From: Chlorokybus atmophyticus
Taxonomy: Eukaryota; Streptophyta; Chlorokybophyceae; Chlorokybales; Chlorokybaceae
DNA length: 64,000 nt
NCBI GenBank assembly: GCA_009103225.1
Contig: RHPI01003599.1
Span: 299,520 to 363,519 of the forward strand
Reading direction: 5' to 3'
Part shown: positions 11,901 to 24,400 of the stretch, piece by piece
How positions within the stretch are numbered: position 1 is the first letter of the stretch
How the letters are laid out: every line of letters starts with the position of its first letter
The notes under the pieces: model-generated
What the model saw: the letters and a program-made list of their open reading frames with translations, nothing else
What the model was told of the DNA's origin: nothing
Databases searched by the model: none
Translations under genes and position numbers: made by a program

Positions 11901-14851
11901 GTTCTGGACTCGTCACTGTGTCGCAGGTGGAAACACTCGGTAAAAGCAAGGCCAACAGACTGTCCAGGCTACAGAGCTGTTGAAGGATGCCAGACACCGC
12001 ACGCTCGACAGCAATAGGCGTCTCCTGAAAAACAAGCATGCTGAGTATCACTGGCACGTCAAGTCTTCAACAACTAGCGAAGGATGAAAACCTGGGTCCT
12101 GGCACCTTGCATGTTATTGTTATGGTGCGAAGCAGGCAATACACCACTGCTGGTATTGGGAGTGCAAGGACTGCATGACCATTGGTCTGTCTGTACAGTG
12201 CCTCAATAATAAACTTCACAGGTGGACTGCAAGCTGTGGCAATTTTGGTCTTGGCTGACGGGCCTGCAAGTGTAACACCTGGCAGCAACTGGCGCATCAG
12301 CATAGCTTGCAGAGCCTCTGTGAGCTCTGCGGTCATTGGGCCAGCTGAGTGCAACGCATTTGCGAGGCCAACCAAAACCTCGCAGCGGCTGTTCTGCATA
12401 CAGGTCCAAGTCAAGTTCTCAATAAAGAGCAGGATGGTACTAGGGTACGTACCGGCGATGAGGTTACTGTAGCTTCAAAGGCATCAACAAGCCGCACTTG
12501 ATATGATGTGGACACCCTGCTGAGAATGTTGCTCATGCAAATACCAGCAACAACCGGTTGCCTGCTTGCAAGCGCTTGGAGCACTGGCATAGCTTCTTCC
12601 ACCGCAGGAGCCTTGCCAAGCGCCAACCCCCACAGACGAGCAGCTTTACTCTGCAGCATATGCGAGGTAACTGCCAGCAACTCTGCCCAGAAACTACTGG
12701 CAGCACCCGGTGACATCTCAGAGCACAGGGCCTCAAGCAGAAGAAGGCCGACCTTGTCCGTCCTAGCGCTTGCGACTAACTCAAGCGCTTGGTGTAATAG
12801 CCTTGGCTGAAGGGCCGGCTGCTCCCGAAACAGCTGCAAGACAAGCGGCTGCGCTGCGGCACAACCTGCTACAGCCAAGGCAATGCCGACTTGCGCCAGA
12901 TAGTCAGCCATGCCCGCGTGCACCGCCAGCAGGTCTTTCACCACCATTCCCCAATCAGTGCAATGCTTGCAATCAAGAGCAGCTGCAACAGTATGGAGAC
13001 AGCTTTCATCCATGACCAGAAGCAGGGCGCACTCTAGCCAGGCACTCTGCTTCGCCTGATATGACGACTTCAATTCAGGACTCTGACTGGTGAGTGCTTC
13101 CAACATGACGCCACGCAGTTGGCTTCCGGACTGCAGAGCAGCTTGAAGAGAAGTGAAGAAGCTCAGCCTGCTCAATGGTGGTGCTGCTTGTAGCAAGATG
13201 CACCAACAGACACTATATCTGGGCTGTTGGGACACCGCTGCAAGTTGAAGTAATGCTGGTGAACACCGCAAGAAATCTTTATTGCTGCATATAAGGTCTG
13301 CCTGAGCTTCGACGCGCCAACAAATTGGCTCAGACAGGGCCCACACGAGCTCGCGGGGCAACTCTGAAAAGGCAGTCAACATTGAAGGTAGCATCTGGGT
13401 TTGCCAAGGTGAGCTGAGCAACTCCTGCGTGATTGCGAAGGTAGCCTCAGTCACCGGGCATGCTGCGTGTATTTGAGGCAACCGCTCTTCATGAGTGTCT
13501 GCCTTGCCAGAATCAGTGTCACAGCACCCGCTGCAGTCGTGCAGCCGTTGCACAGCACTCACAGCACTTGGGAAAACTTCCCAGCACCCAGCACAGCCTT
13601 CATACTGCAAAGGCTGCCTGGCACACATGCACATTGTTACTCTTATGGAGGCACCAGGAACAAAAAGTGTTAGTCTGCATAGGCATGCTATCAACAAAAG
13701 TTACCTCTCTGCATCATCCCCTGCGCATGCAGCGTCCTGCTTGTCACGCCACTCCAAAGCCCGCAGCACAGCCTTTGAGACCCGTACGTATTCTGGCAGT
13801 GTGACCATGTCTTCCTCACTGCTGTGTGATTCTGGCCCATGCTACATTTGCAAGTCAACTTCAGAACGACCTCATGCAATACACTGCCGCATCGCAGCCT
13901 GTGACCATTGCGTTCACCACTGACAATGCTCACCGTTTCAGTGTGTGGCACTATTAGCAGCGGCTCATCAGCGCAAGCTTCGGTTGTGGCACCGTCGATT
14001 CTGGAGGGGGACCAGGCCCCATAAAGTAACCACGCACGGATGTCGATGATGATGCACGAGGCGACCAGGCCTGCCATGGCATTGCAGTCAACAGTCTGAT
14101 GCGTAGCTGATCTTGGGGACAAACAAAGACTGCGTTGTTTTGCTAAACATACTGTTGCAACACACTCAATTATACTGCATGCTCCTTGCAATGTTGTGAG
14201 TAAGTGCCAAGCGCTTGAATACCAATACTGTCGTGTTCAAGCCTTTGTACAACGGAGCTAAAAAGCAAGTGCAACCATGGCATGCTCCCACTGCGTATGC
14301 ATCACCATGTTGAATCTAAAGTGCGGTAACAGGTCCGCTGTAATCAACCATGCTGCAATCCACAAAGTTAACTTGATAAGCATGCACACACAGGAAATGC
14401 ATGATGAACATGTACGGAGATCTTAAGCGTAACTTGCGAGGCTACGAATAGATTCACCTGTGAAGACGCCGTGCTGCAGCAGAGACAAAGCCACCAGGGC
14501 GGTCTCGCCTCGCAGCCTGGGAGAGCTCAACAGAGCCCTCAGCAGCAACTGCGCCCGCTTGCCACCGTCGCCTGCGTCCAGGACAGCACGGCTGCGCAGA
14601 GCCCGCACAGCTGTCGCCGCCTGCTCCTCAGTCAGCCCAGCCACATGGCGCCTGAACGCCTCCGCACTGCGTCGGAAAGCACCCACCAGCGCCTCGGCCA
14701 TACCCAAAAGGCTTCTGCTATCATCAGCTTGCCCAGCCAAGCCAATGGCTACGCCCCACGCAGCCACGCCCTCCCCTCGCCCATCCCGCCACCACCAGCC
14801 ACACCACCACTGCCGCCGCCGGCTTAGGGTTTGAGCCACGCAAACGGGCAT
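8966..14851 (-). CDS. Large helical-repeat nuclear protein, possible FANCI-like
   Basis: Eleven exons, minus strand: 14851-14458, 14106-13934, 13814-13705, 13617-12453, 12393-12106, 12024-11761, 11633-10833, 10745-10617, 10517-9915, 9747-9314, 9110-8966. All phases close, giving about 1,501 residues. Composition is Leu/Ala/Ser-rich and helical throughout, like an ARM/HEAT-type scaffold, with no enzyme motif. The C-terminus is distinctive: a basic RKRKRK cluster (likely nuclear signal), then SQNPFID, an acidic DDDYSDLADF and IVCKPGKVYS before the stop. Size, helical make-up and basic tail recall FANCI, the partner of FANCD2 in crosslink repair, but I could not match internal segments, so that name is only a candidate. 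The N-terminus has one alternative in-frame ATG downstream (MAEALVGAF). It is divergent from the NAPE-PLD gene. Confidence 0.7.
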
Positions 14852-15084
14852 GGCGGGAACTCCCCGATATCAATTGTAGGGCTGATACCAAGCAGGTCTA
14901 TCCTGATATACGCGGTGCTCGGTACATGTCAGTACCGTACGTATTGTACGATACACTGTACGCTCGGTACCGTACGCCACGTTCAGACTGGCAGTGGTGG
15001 CGGTCTGTGTCACGGCTTGAAGCTGAAGTGCGAGCATGCTGCTGAGCAGTTTACAGCAGAGCAGTGTACTGCAGTGTAGCAGTG
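14852..15084. promoter_or_regulatory. Short divergent promoter with a cluster of GTAC cores
   Basis: Only 233 bases separate the start codons of the large helical-protein gene (-) and the NAPE-PLD gene (+). Seven GTAC tetramers fall within 14922-14975, several as palindromes (GGTACC, CGTACG). GTAC is the core bound by SBP-domain factors such as Chlamydomonas CRR1 (copper/hypoxia response). Whether this cluster is bound is unknown. Confidence 0.5.
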
Positions 15085-17836
15085 ATGGGGGCGAAGCAGA
15101 GTGCTGCGCATGGCGGGGCGGCAGCGGCGGCGGCGGCTGCCTCCCGCCCGGCGCATCACCTGCCTGATGGTGGTTTCGTGAACCCATGGTGAGCAGCGCT
15201 GTTAATATTTGCGTGTGCGCTTGCGGGCGGGAGGATGCTTACACCTTATTAGATAAGTGCTTGTAGTCTTGTATGGTATGTGGCTGTGCTGGTGCGTCGT
15301 GGCAGCACGAACTTTGGTCTGTATGCGCTTGCGTACGCAGAGTAGTAGCTTTATTATTTTTGCTGCTCGCAGCTATACGAATTGCTGTGTTGTCTGTAAT
15401 AGAAGTTGGTGCAGGCCGTCTTTTACACCTCATCAAAGTGGCCTCGTGACGTTTCTGAAGCTACGCTTTCAGGTGCTGTGTGTTTTGCGCAAATAAGGTT
15501 TCAGAACTGTTGGCAGCTTGCAGCACTTGCCATTGGCAACTGCGGAATCTATGAGTGTTGCTGTTGCTGAGCAATAGCAGTGCAGGAGTGGGACACAAAG
15601 CGTAGCGAAGCAACGAAAGAAGTTGTTGACGCATTGCCGGTGAAGCCTCCTGATTGGGAGCGCATAGCAGCACCGCCTGAAGGACATGTGCAGGTCAGCA
15701 GGTGCTTCCGAAACAACTAGTGTGTCTGTCAAGGTTGGCAGTGTTACTGAGCAGTTCTACTGATCACATGCTAATCGTTTCAACATGACTACATGCAGGC
15801 CACATGGATTGGGCATGCAAGCTTCCTGCTGCAGTTTGACGGCGTCACTATACTCACAGATCCAAGTAAGCCGTTAATGCGTTGCTGCTGGGCACGCGCG
15901 AAACTAGGCTTTGTAACCGAACCATTGCAGGCAGGGTTATTTGTGCATGCAGTCGAGCAGAGGTCATAGCTAGACACATGCGCTGGGATTACATGCATGG
16001 AGTTTAGGTGATGTGCATCAAACCGCTGTGACAGATATGCGCATGTTCAACCTCCCTTTCTCTGTGCAGTTTGGTCTGATCGCTGCTTTCGCTCGCAAGC
16101 AATCGGCCCCAAAAGGCAAGCACAGTATACAAGCATGCTGCTGCATGCAGGTGTCTGACCATGTTCTTGACTCACTGCAGTCTTGGCGTCTACACGCCAT
16201 CATTGTAAGCAGCACGTCACTGACCACCATTTTGTGCACAGAATTGTGCCTCCCGCATTCCCATTGGCAAAACTGCCTCCCATTGATGTGGTGATTATCT
16301 CTCACAACCATTATGGTGAGAAAACACCTTTGTTGCTGTACCTCAGGGCTATGCATGATGAGCAGGCTTGGGTGCATTGCTGAAGATGTTCATGACCTGC
16401 TCAATACGACTGTCCAATACAGATCACTTGGACGAAAACACCATCAAAGCGCTGGGCAACCGACCATTGTACCTCGTGCCGCTGGGCGTGAAAGAATGGT
16501 ACTATTGGATTGTTGTAACGAGTACATGTCATTGCAGTTTTGGGCAACATCATGGCTGACTGACGGAGCAGTTACGTGCTGCAGGATGGAGAAGTTTGGC
16601 GTAACTAATGTGGTGAGTTGCGGTTGATATAGGCATTGCTTGCTGATTGTTTACTTTACATCCAGCCTGAAGTGCAAGACCTGTAACAGAAAGAGCTGGA
16701 CTGGTGGGAGTCGCATGAAGCCAAGACATTGTCAGGACCAACGCTGAAGGCTGTGTGCACTCCTTGCCAGCACTTCTCAGGGCGATGGCTGGATGATAGG
16801 AATAAGGTAAGGAGGGAAGAAGCTTGCCTGCTGCTTTGCAGGTCATAAGATGTACAGTGCCATGTGCAATGTAGTCATGCGTTTCAGGATATGTTGATGT
16901 TCGTCAACGTTGGATTGATTGCTGATTCATGTCCAGACACTGTGGAGCTCTTGGGTTCTCGAGGGTCCCACCAAGAAGGTGTACTTTGCTGGTGACACTG
17001 GCTACCGCTCAGTCCCGAAGGACTTCCAGGGAGTTGAAACGGGTGCGCACCTGTTCTGACAGCTGTTTGTGACTGCTATGTTTGGTTAACCAGCGCCACT
17101 TGGGGCGGTTGTTGCCAACCGAAACATTCTAACAGTGGTGACTTATCGCAGATATAACGCCTGTATGTCCAGCGTTTGCTGAAATAGGAGCCAAGCATGG
17201 CCCCTTTGACTTGGCATTGATACCCATTGGAGCGTATTCTCCTCGGTGGTTCATGTCGCCGGTTCACTGCTCCCCAGGTTTGCCTTTGGTTAACATCGTC
17301 ACCAATCGTGCAGCTCGTGTTGGTCTGACTCGTGTGCTTGACCAGAGGACGCTGTGGCACTTCATCTGGCAGTGAAGTCAAAACAGTCAATTGGCATGCA
17401 TTGGGGTGAGTGCAACACACATACGCAAGCACGCACGTACATGCTCACAAATGCACATAGAGACAGCCAAGCACCTGCACGCATGCCCTCCAACTCGCAC
17501 ACAGGCAGCAGTTGATACTGGCATGTTTAATGCATCGCAACTCAGCATGTCATGTCTCAGCCCATTGCTGTGAATGCTTATGCGCTGGTTTGCAGGGACG
17601 TTTGTGTTGACTGATGAGCCAATCCTTGAACCTCCCAAGCGGCTGATCCAAGTACAACTTGCCTGCTCATCTGGATAGTTTTGTCCAGCGTAACAGTTGA
17701 TGGGGTTGCCTGTGTTTTGTTACTGGTAATCTTGCTAATTTGTCGTGCGCTGCAGGAGTTGAAGCGCTTGAGTATTGATCCAAGCAGCTTCATAACGTTG
17801 CAGCATGGAGAAACCCAAAGCTTTCCAACAGCCTGA
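15085..17836 (+). CDS. NAPEPLD: N-acylphosphatidylethanolamine-hydrolysing phospholipase D
   Basis: Fourteen exons: 15085-15188, 15415-15472, 15586-15693, 15799-15865, 16070-16115, 16242-16315, 16423-16498, 16585-16612, 16690-16806, 16937-17042, 17152-17277, 17346-17405, 17596-17651, 17756-17836; 368 residues, all phases agree. The protein is a metallo-beta-lactamase-fold zinc hydrolase. Landmarks are [46 protein letters not shown], the metal-binding [17 protein letters not shown] and [20 protein letters not shown] releases N-acylethanolamines from N-acyl-PE at membranes. The fifth intron has a GC donor (AAG|GCAAGC at 16116). The N-terminus carries an Ala run (about residues 12-18); no signal peptide is obvious. 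TGTAA lies 97 bases past the stop. Confidence 0.92.
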
Positions 17837-17932
17837 AATGGTGGCGAAGTTTAAGTGTTTAGTGTTGCAGCTCACCAGGATCATAACTAGGTTGGGCACA
17901 AGCCATCTGTTGTTGAAAGAGAACCGACCATT

Positions 17933-17937
17933 TGTAA
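17933..17937 (+). terminator. TGTAA poly(A) signal, NAPE-PLD gene
   Basis: TGTAA 97 bases downstream of the NAPE-PLD stop codon, matching green-algal polyadenylation signals. Confidence 0.5.
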
Positions 17938-20292
17938 CACGATAACTTCTTCATACCCATTGATTATTGACCTGTCTGGTGAACTGTGTTATATTCACTG
18001 ATCGATGTTGCATGGTGTTAGTTAATGTGGTGAGCGATCGTGTAGTACATACATTTTTATAGAAAATCAACATCTCGTGTTTTGTCCAAGCTACTCTACA
18101 TGTGTAAGATCATGACAAACATCATGCATGAGTGTGGGGAGCAGTTCTACTGCCCACATGTATGTCGTGGGGCTTGGGCATGACTTGTGTATGACTGATG
18201 CATGACCCGTGCATGACTGTGCCTGTCATGCTGCTTCCTAATTGAGTGTGCTATGCTAACAGTCGTAAAATCGCCTGTATTACAATGGTCTGTTGGGGTC
18301 TGTTGGGGTCTTGACTGTGGTGCTAGCTATGGGTACATGCAGGCAGTGGTAAGACTCAAACAACAACCTAAAGCGCTGGCGGCGGGCATTCCATGGCGGG
18401 GCCCAAGCTTGTGTCGTCGTCGTCGTCATGTATGCTGGGCGGCGCCACGGACACAAGGCCTAACCTCTACTTCTGCCTCTCATGTGCCCTCTGCATGTTG
18501 TTGCCGTGCTGAGTCTCTACTGCTTCTGCTTCTCCTGCTGCTTGAGGGTCTAGCTGTCTATGTTGAGCCAATAGTTTCGTCCTGGCATAATAGCTCTGCC
18601 TTGGCCCCTGTCTAATTCAGTGCTGTGCTTGCCGTGCTTGCTGTTCTGCTCTATGCTGTTGTGACTTGCATTGTGCACGATATCTTTGAGTGTGCCTAGC
18701 GCAGCTCTTATGTGATCTATGCATAGGTCCATCATTGCTAAAATCACCCAAGAGTCTTGGGCCAAAACCTCACATGAGCGCTAAGTTACATGCTTTGTAC
18801 TTCATAAATCGTAGTTACTCCACTCTATGGTTGTTCACAACATTTGGGCATCATGCGCATTGTTTTCCTTTATAACATTCTCACGCATTTACAAACCAAT
18901 AACGCCGGCAATTGCAAAGTGGCAAACCATTTAAATCAGCGCGAGTTGCGGTAGTACAGGAGCGTATTTGCCTTTTCTATATTGCATGAGATTGATATTA
19001 TAAAATTGTGATCATGCCACCTTACCTTAATTAGATAAGTGCTGTATACTTACACCACCGGGTGAATGATAGCTGCAGCTCTAGTCTTGCATGAGTGAAC
19101 AATGTTTCGCTACCAACATTACAAATGTCGTAATGGCCATGTTTTGAAACGGTTAGTATTGATTATTATCAGTCCATAATTGTCGTAGTCAAAATGTTGT
19201 AACGGCGGTGCAATTTGAATGTGGGCATATAAGCAAGTAATGATGATACAGCTAATAAATTGTTATCACAGTAATACCATAATAATACTACAATAATACA
19301 ATATAAGTCATAACAGGCTAATGGTTCAATACGATGAGTATTGCACCGATTGCTCTTGTACAACAGTTCGAACAAATATATAAGGTTGTAGTAGACGCGA
19401 TATTCCGTAAGACAGGTTGTAATGAGAAGCATGGCGCTTGTCAAAGTCACCACAATCAATGCATATGTAATTATAAATGATATTAATATGTGCAAAGCTT
19501 AACAATAGCTTACAAGCATCCTGTCAATTTTGTCGCACTTATGAGCTTGCACCTTGGTGTAATTGTAAGAACACCTATGAATTAACGCAACTTCAATTTC
19601 CGCTTACGAGATTTTATTATTACGCAAGAAATAACATACAATTGTTACATAAAAAGTCACATTAACTTGCACACCATCAACCGTGTATTGGGGAATAGGA
19701 GTAGGTAGTCATAAATGGCGTTGTCGGAGGGTCATCATCATAACAATTTGGGCTTTCGTGTACCTTAACAGTCTAACAGCGCAAATGCCCCACCTTCAAC
19801 GCTACAACCCGGGAGTGCCGGCTGCTTTTTCAGAGCGGATAATCTCGTCTCCATCAGACAGGCGGGACGAGAGAGATCCTACGTGGAGGGCAAAAGCCAA
19901 TCCGCGCGGCTATTGGCTGCGTCCGACCGCCACTGCGCCCTCCGATTGGACCCCGCGGACCGCACTTAAAAAGTCGTCTCCCCGCCCAAAACCCCGGCTA
20001 GAAACCCCTAGCCTAACCCCGAAAAGGGCAGTGAATGCAGCCGTTGAATCACTCCATTGATTCACGCAAAATTTTAGCGTGAATCAGGTGACTCACTCAG
20101 TGCGGTTAAGCTTTTAACTCAGTTTAGGGCGCTGCGGCTGTGGGCGTAACTGAGGGCTAAAGAGTGAGGCGGCGGGCATAGAGAGGGTGTCGTCGTCGTG
20201 GTTGTTGTCGTAAGCGGGTGATTGTGTTTGAACGAGAAAGGTCGGCGGCGCTACTACTACTTCGAGGAGTGTAGCAGGCTGTGTCAGCAGCA
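17938..20292. other. Intergenic region and LHCA1 upstream sequence
   Basis: From about 18.9 to 19.7 kb the DNA is strongly AT-rich, unlike the GC-rich exons nearby, and holds no coding frame with family resemblance. From about 19.8 kb it turns GC-rich and leads into the LHCA1 promoter and 5' leader; an AT-rich CTTAAAAAG near 19,966 could be a TATA-like element, but this is weak. Short tandem CGT repeats lie near 18,416-18,427. Confidence 0.4.
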
Positions 20293-21387
20293 ATGGCGGC
20301 AGCAATGGCTCAGGGCGTGGCGGTGATGCGGTCGTCCTTCCTGGGCGCCAAGCCCCGCACAGCCATCCGCGCTGCGGCCCCCGCCGCCGCCCCGGTCCGC
20401 TCCCTCCAGGTGTTCGCCGCCCAGAAGGTCAAGAGCTGGCTGCCCGGCAGCGACCCCGTGCCCTACCTCGAGGGCCTCCCCGCCAACTTCGGCTTTGACC
20501 CTCTTGGCTTCGGCAAGACCAAGAGCAACCTTGAGCGGTGAGCAAGCAAGCACGCATTGAAACCCTAGCCAGCTTGGCCAGCTCAAACAATGCACAGCTT
20601 CTCAGCGTTGCAAGCATGCATGCAATACCAGCATTGCTCCGGTCAGTGTGGTGCATTGTGACGTTGTTTTGAGGGTCCTAAGCTGTCATTGTTGGGGATA
20701 GGTTCCAGCAGAGCGAGCTGATCCACGCGAGGTGGGCTATGCTCGGTGTGGCTGGTGTGTTGCTGCCCGAGCTGTTGGGCTTCGGCAACTGGATCGACGC
20801 CCCCAAGCCCTACCTCGCCGGCGGCACTGGCACCTACTTCGGCATCCCCGTGCCCTTCACCCTCCCCATCCTCGTCGCCATTGAGTTTGTTGCCATCGCC
20901 TGGGCCGAGCTCGCCCGTGGCCAGGCCGACTCACAGGTAAACAAACCACACCACATTTTTCAATGTACATTGCTGGTGTTTTAGATCTAGTTGTGTCAGC
21001 GGTTGTGGCAGAGTGCTTTTGCTGCTGTAAGTTGCCAGCTGTCTCACCACTGCTTTGAACAGGATGCCAAGACCTACCCCGGCGGTGCTTTCGACCCCCT
21101 CGGTTTCTCCAAGGGCGCCAACCTTGAGGAGCTGAAGGTCAAGGAGCTCAAGAACGGTGAGTTGTGTCATCAACATGTGGTTGCGGCTAACACCTAGCCT
21201 ACGTTGTGCACAATGCTGACTATGTTTGTGTTCCCTTTCAGGCCGATTGGCCATGGTTGCCTTCCTCGGCTTCGTTGTCCAGGCTGCTGTGACCGGCCAA
21301 GGCCCGCTTGCCAACCTTGCTGCGCACATTGCGGACCCGTGGGGCGTGAATGCTGCCACCAACGGCGCCCTCCCCTTTGTCCAATAG
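20293..21387 (+). CDS. LHCA1: Photosystem I light-harvesting chlorophyll a/b protein LHCA1
   Basis: Four exons: 20293-20537, 20702-20936, 21063-21156, 21242-21387; 239 residues. The first 35-40 residues are rich in Ala, Ser and Arg, as expected for a chloroplast transit peptide. The mature part shows [19 protein letters not shown], the first LHC helix with [15 protein letters not shown] motif ([10 protein letters not shown], residues 86-95), a second helix with EFVAIAWAE, the [12 protein letters not shown] loop and the third helix [13 protein letters not shown]. The tail [15 protein letters not shown] is typical of the Lhca1 group rather than Lhcb. The product binds chlorophyll in the thylakoid and feeds photosystem I. 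Codons are strongly biased to C-ending, consistent with high expression. TGTAA follows 62 bases after the stop. Confidence 0.93.
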
Positions 21388-21448
21388 ACGGTTTGACAGA
21401 GTCCCAAACATAACCTTCCTCACTCCCCCACCTTAGACCCAACCCCAC

Positions 21449-21453
21449 TGTAA
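21449..21453 (+). terminator. TGTAA poly(A) signal, LHCA1
   Basis: TGTAA 62 bases after the LHCA1 stop codon; the spacing and sequence fit chlorophyte polyadenylation signals. Confidence 0.6.
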
Positions 21454-24400
21454 CATTCGCCAGCCTGCAAAGCACGGAGACATATGCAACAATCTGATTA
21501 TATACATTGTATTGAGTTGCCACCATTTTTGTGTTGGGTGGGTTGTTGACCAGCTGGACCGGTCCACATGCACCTGTGAATGCATTGTGGCATGCGGTTC
21601 TGTGTACGTCTCTGCAATAGCGAAAAAGTCAGTTCATTATCGTCTGCATGCATGGACTGGCATGTGACTTTGGGTGTGTTGCTGGCAGAGCAATAGTCTA
21701 TTTGCAGCCATTCACACAGCAGCCCTGCGAATTGTTTATTGGAGGAAACTGTGGTGCAAGGTGATCGTCCATCATATACATTAATGAGAGGCTGCCAGTG
21801 GTAAGATGTAACTTGCAGTGGTACAACAGAGTCCATGGCGACAACATCACACATCCATCAATTGATGCAATTACAACGCTGCAGTTGCTAGTGGGTGTGC
21901 TTGCCACTCTGTGTTGTCAAGCAAGTGCGCAGAAACTGACATTAGCCGCACTAGCAAGTTGCAATTATCTGAATATCATGCGCTATCTGAATGCATCTTG
22001 CGAGGCTGCGGCTTCCACAAGGGAAAAAGTGATCCGCCACCCGCGACATGGTGTGTGACCATGTGTTCACTTTGATAATGGAGACTAGCTTCATCGTAAG
22101 CTGCAAGAGATTGACACGCATGTTCGGGTTCGTGTCCATGTATAGTCAACGGAATGCTTGTGCACTACAGCGGGCTCAGCGCGTGGCTCTGTTGGAGAAA
22201 GCCTCGACAGCCGTGTCCAGCTCCGGCTGGCCACCACAACGACCTGCTCCTATGACAACCCCGTCGGACGTGGCATTGCTCTTTACGTGAGGCCTGCGCG
22301 GCTGACGCGCGCTGGCATGCACAGTTGTATTGTGAAGTGCATTCGCGTTGTGATTGTCTTGAATTGCGTGGTTGCATTAGCAAATTTGCGTCGTTGCATT
22401 AGCGTTCGTTAAGATGGCCACGATGCACATCGGCTACTTTGTAGAACTTGCTTAAATACATCAAGCCATTGGGTGGCTGTTGTATGAGCAGAGTCTACTT
22501 TTGACATGCCGAGTGGCGGTTCTCGTTGTTATGATTTCTTATAAATAGACGATCGGCCCTGCCAAATGGCGCATATTCGTCAGCGTCATGATGTTGTTCA
22601 GGCTGCGCACATGCAAGATGGCAATGGCAAATGCCTTGATCGATCAACAGCATTAGAAATACTGAAAAGCTTTAAGTGGATCACCATGCTAAGGCTTACC
22701 CTTTTCGTGTTTGTGTGCTTTTGCTCAGTAGTTCGAGACTTCTCCTAACGCTGCACACAAACTTCCGCCAAACCTTGGGGCTGCAGATGAGCATCGCGGG
22801 TGAGAGACCGCCCCGGCATACCAAAGGCTTCAGTTCTTTCATTAGCACGTATAAACTGACGCCGCGAACATGCACCCTTGCGTGACAGCCTTGGTAAGCT
22901 CCGCTATGATCGGTCCAGCACATGTAGTGGTCAAACGCAGTAGCATGGTAGGTCAAGTGCTGTGGGGTTGTGCACAGCAGGGTAAGTAGCGTGCATGCAT
23001 TCAGACCTAAGCTTTATGTGTGGCTGTTGAACCAGCAGCGAAAAATAGCAGCAACTTCTCATTGACGATCGTGTGGACGTGTGTCGACAATCACGTACGT
23101 ATCATGCTATGCCAGCTCTCGCTTTGTTACTGCCTGACAAGCTTTGGGGTATTTCTGAAAATCGTCAGCATGCTTAAGTTTTGCGGCATAACATAACGGT
23201 ACATCTACGGAAAGCGTCATTGCCTCCGCATCATGATGTCCAGTATCTCGCCTTTGTCGAAGTGCACCCACAGAATCTTGATGAATTTGTCGTCATCAAG
23301 ATCGTCAGGCACTGCCGACACAAACTTGATGAGGCTCGTGACATAGGCCATGGGCCAGACTATAAACTTGGGCGGGTGGATGCCGCATGTAACGATATAC
23401 GGGTTGTGCCTCTCTATCCACCGCGGGCACCACCACCATCACCTGCATATAATGCGATGACCAGTTGGCCCACATGAGGGTGATGGACAATCCTGAGCGC
23501 ACAAGTACTTACTTGTACCCAGGCGCCTCCTTGAAAGCTGCCGGCTTTGTTCTCCTTGGTGCATGCGGTAATGTCCTTCGCAAGGTCAAGAAATGAATCT
23601 TGTTCTTAGCAGCTTGGTCACAACATGGAAAGCATCCAGTGAAGAAAAGACGCAATGCCTAAGATCACATTAGCACTTAACATCTTGACCAAGTTTTCCT
23701 TGGTGCATCTAAAAATGTGAGCAGTGCTAAATACTCATGCATCGAGTTGTTCAAGCATTTGTGGACTGCCACCCAGCGCACATCGTAAAGTAGTATGTCA
23801 ATTCCGGGTTCAGCAAGTTTGTACCAGAGTTTAGCTGCACGCTTTAAAGAGCGTAATACGTACACACGGACTGAAGCAACTCTCAAGGTCTTGAAAAGTC
23901 TGCACCTGTCAACCAATAAGGGCAAGCCGAGAACAAATGAACAAATTATAATATGCCCGCAAGAGCACACAACCTGTCTACCGTATTAGCAACTTACTTG
24001 GCTTATGTGGCTTATGTGGTCTACAATAAGGCTATGTGTTGGATCAGACATATCGGAGGCATATAAGCCATATACCAAAGTACACATCAATAGTTGTACA
24101 AATCGTTGTTAAAGGAACTGCTATCCTACAAGTCAATTGCAACCTTTCCTTCCGCTGCACATAACGCCTACCTTTGTAAAATGATCACTTCCCTTGCCTA
24201 CGCCCAAAAGCATGCAATCACACGCGTGTAGCATACCGTCATCTATAAGCTGGTGCGTTGATAGAGTTTAATTGGGATGTGATGTATGTTCTAATATTTA
24301 TTTATTTATTCTATTGAGTGTTGTGACTGCATTGCACATGACCTCCAGCAAATGATGAACTAGTTAAGTTAAATAATTCACATAACTGAGTTGTACACTT

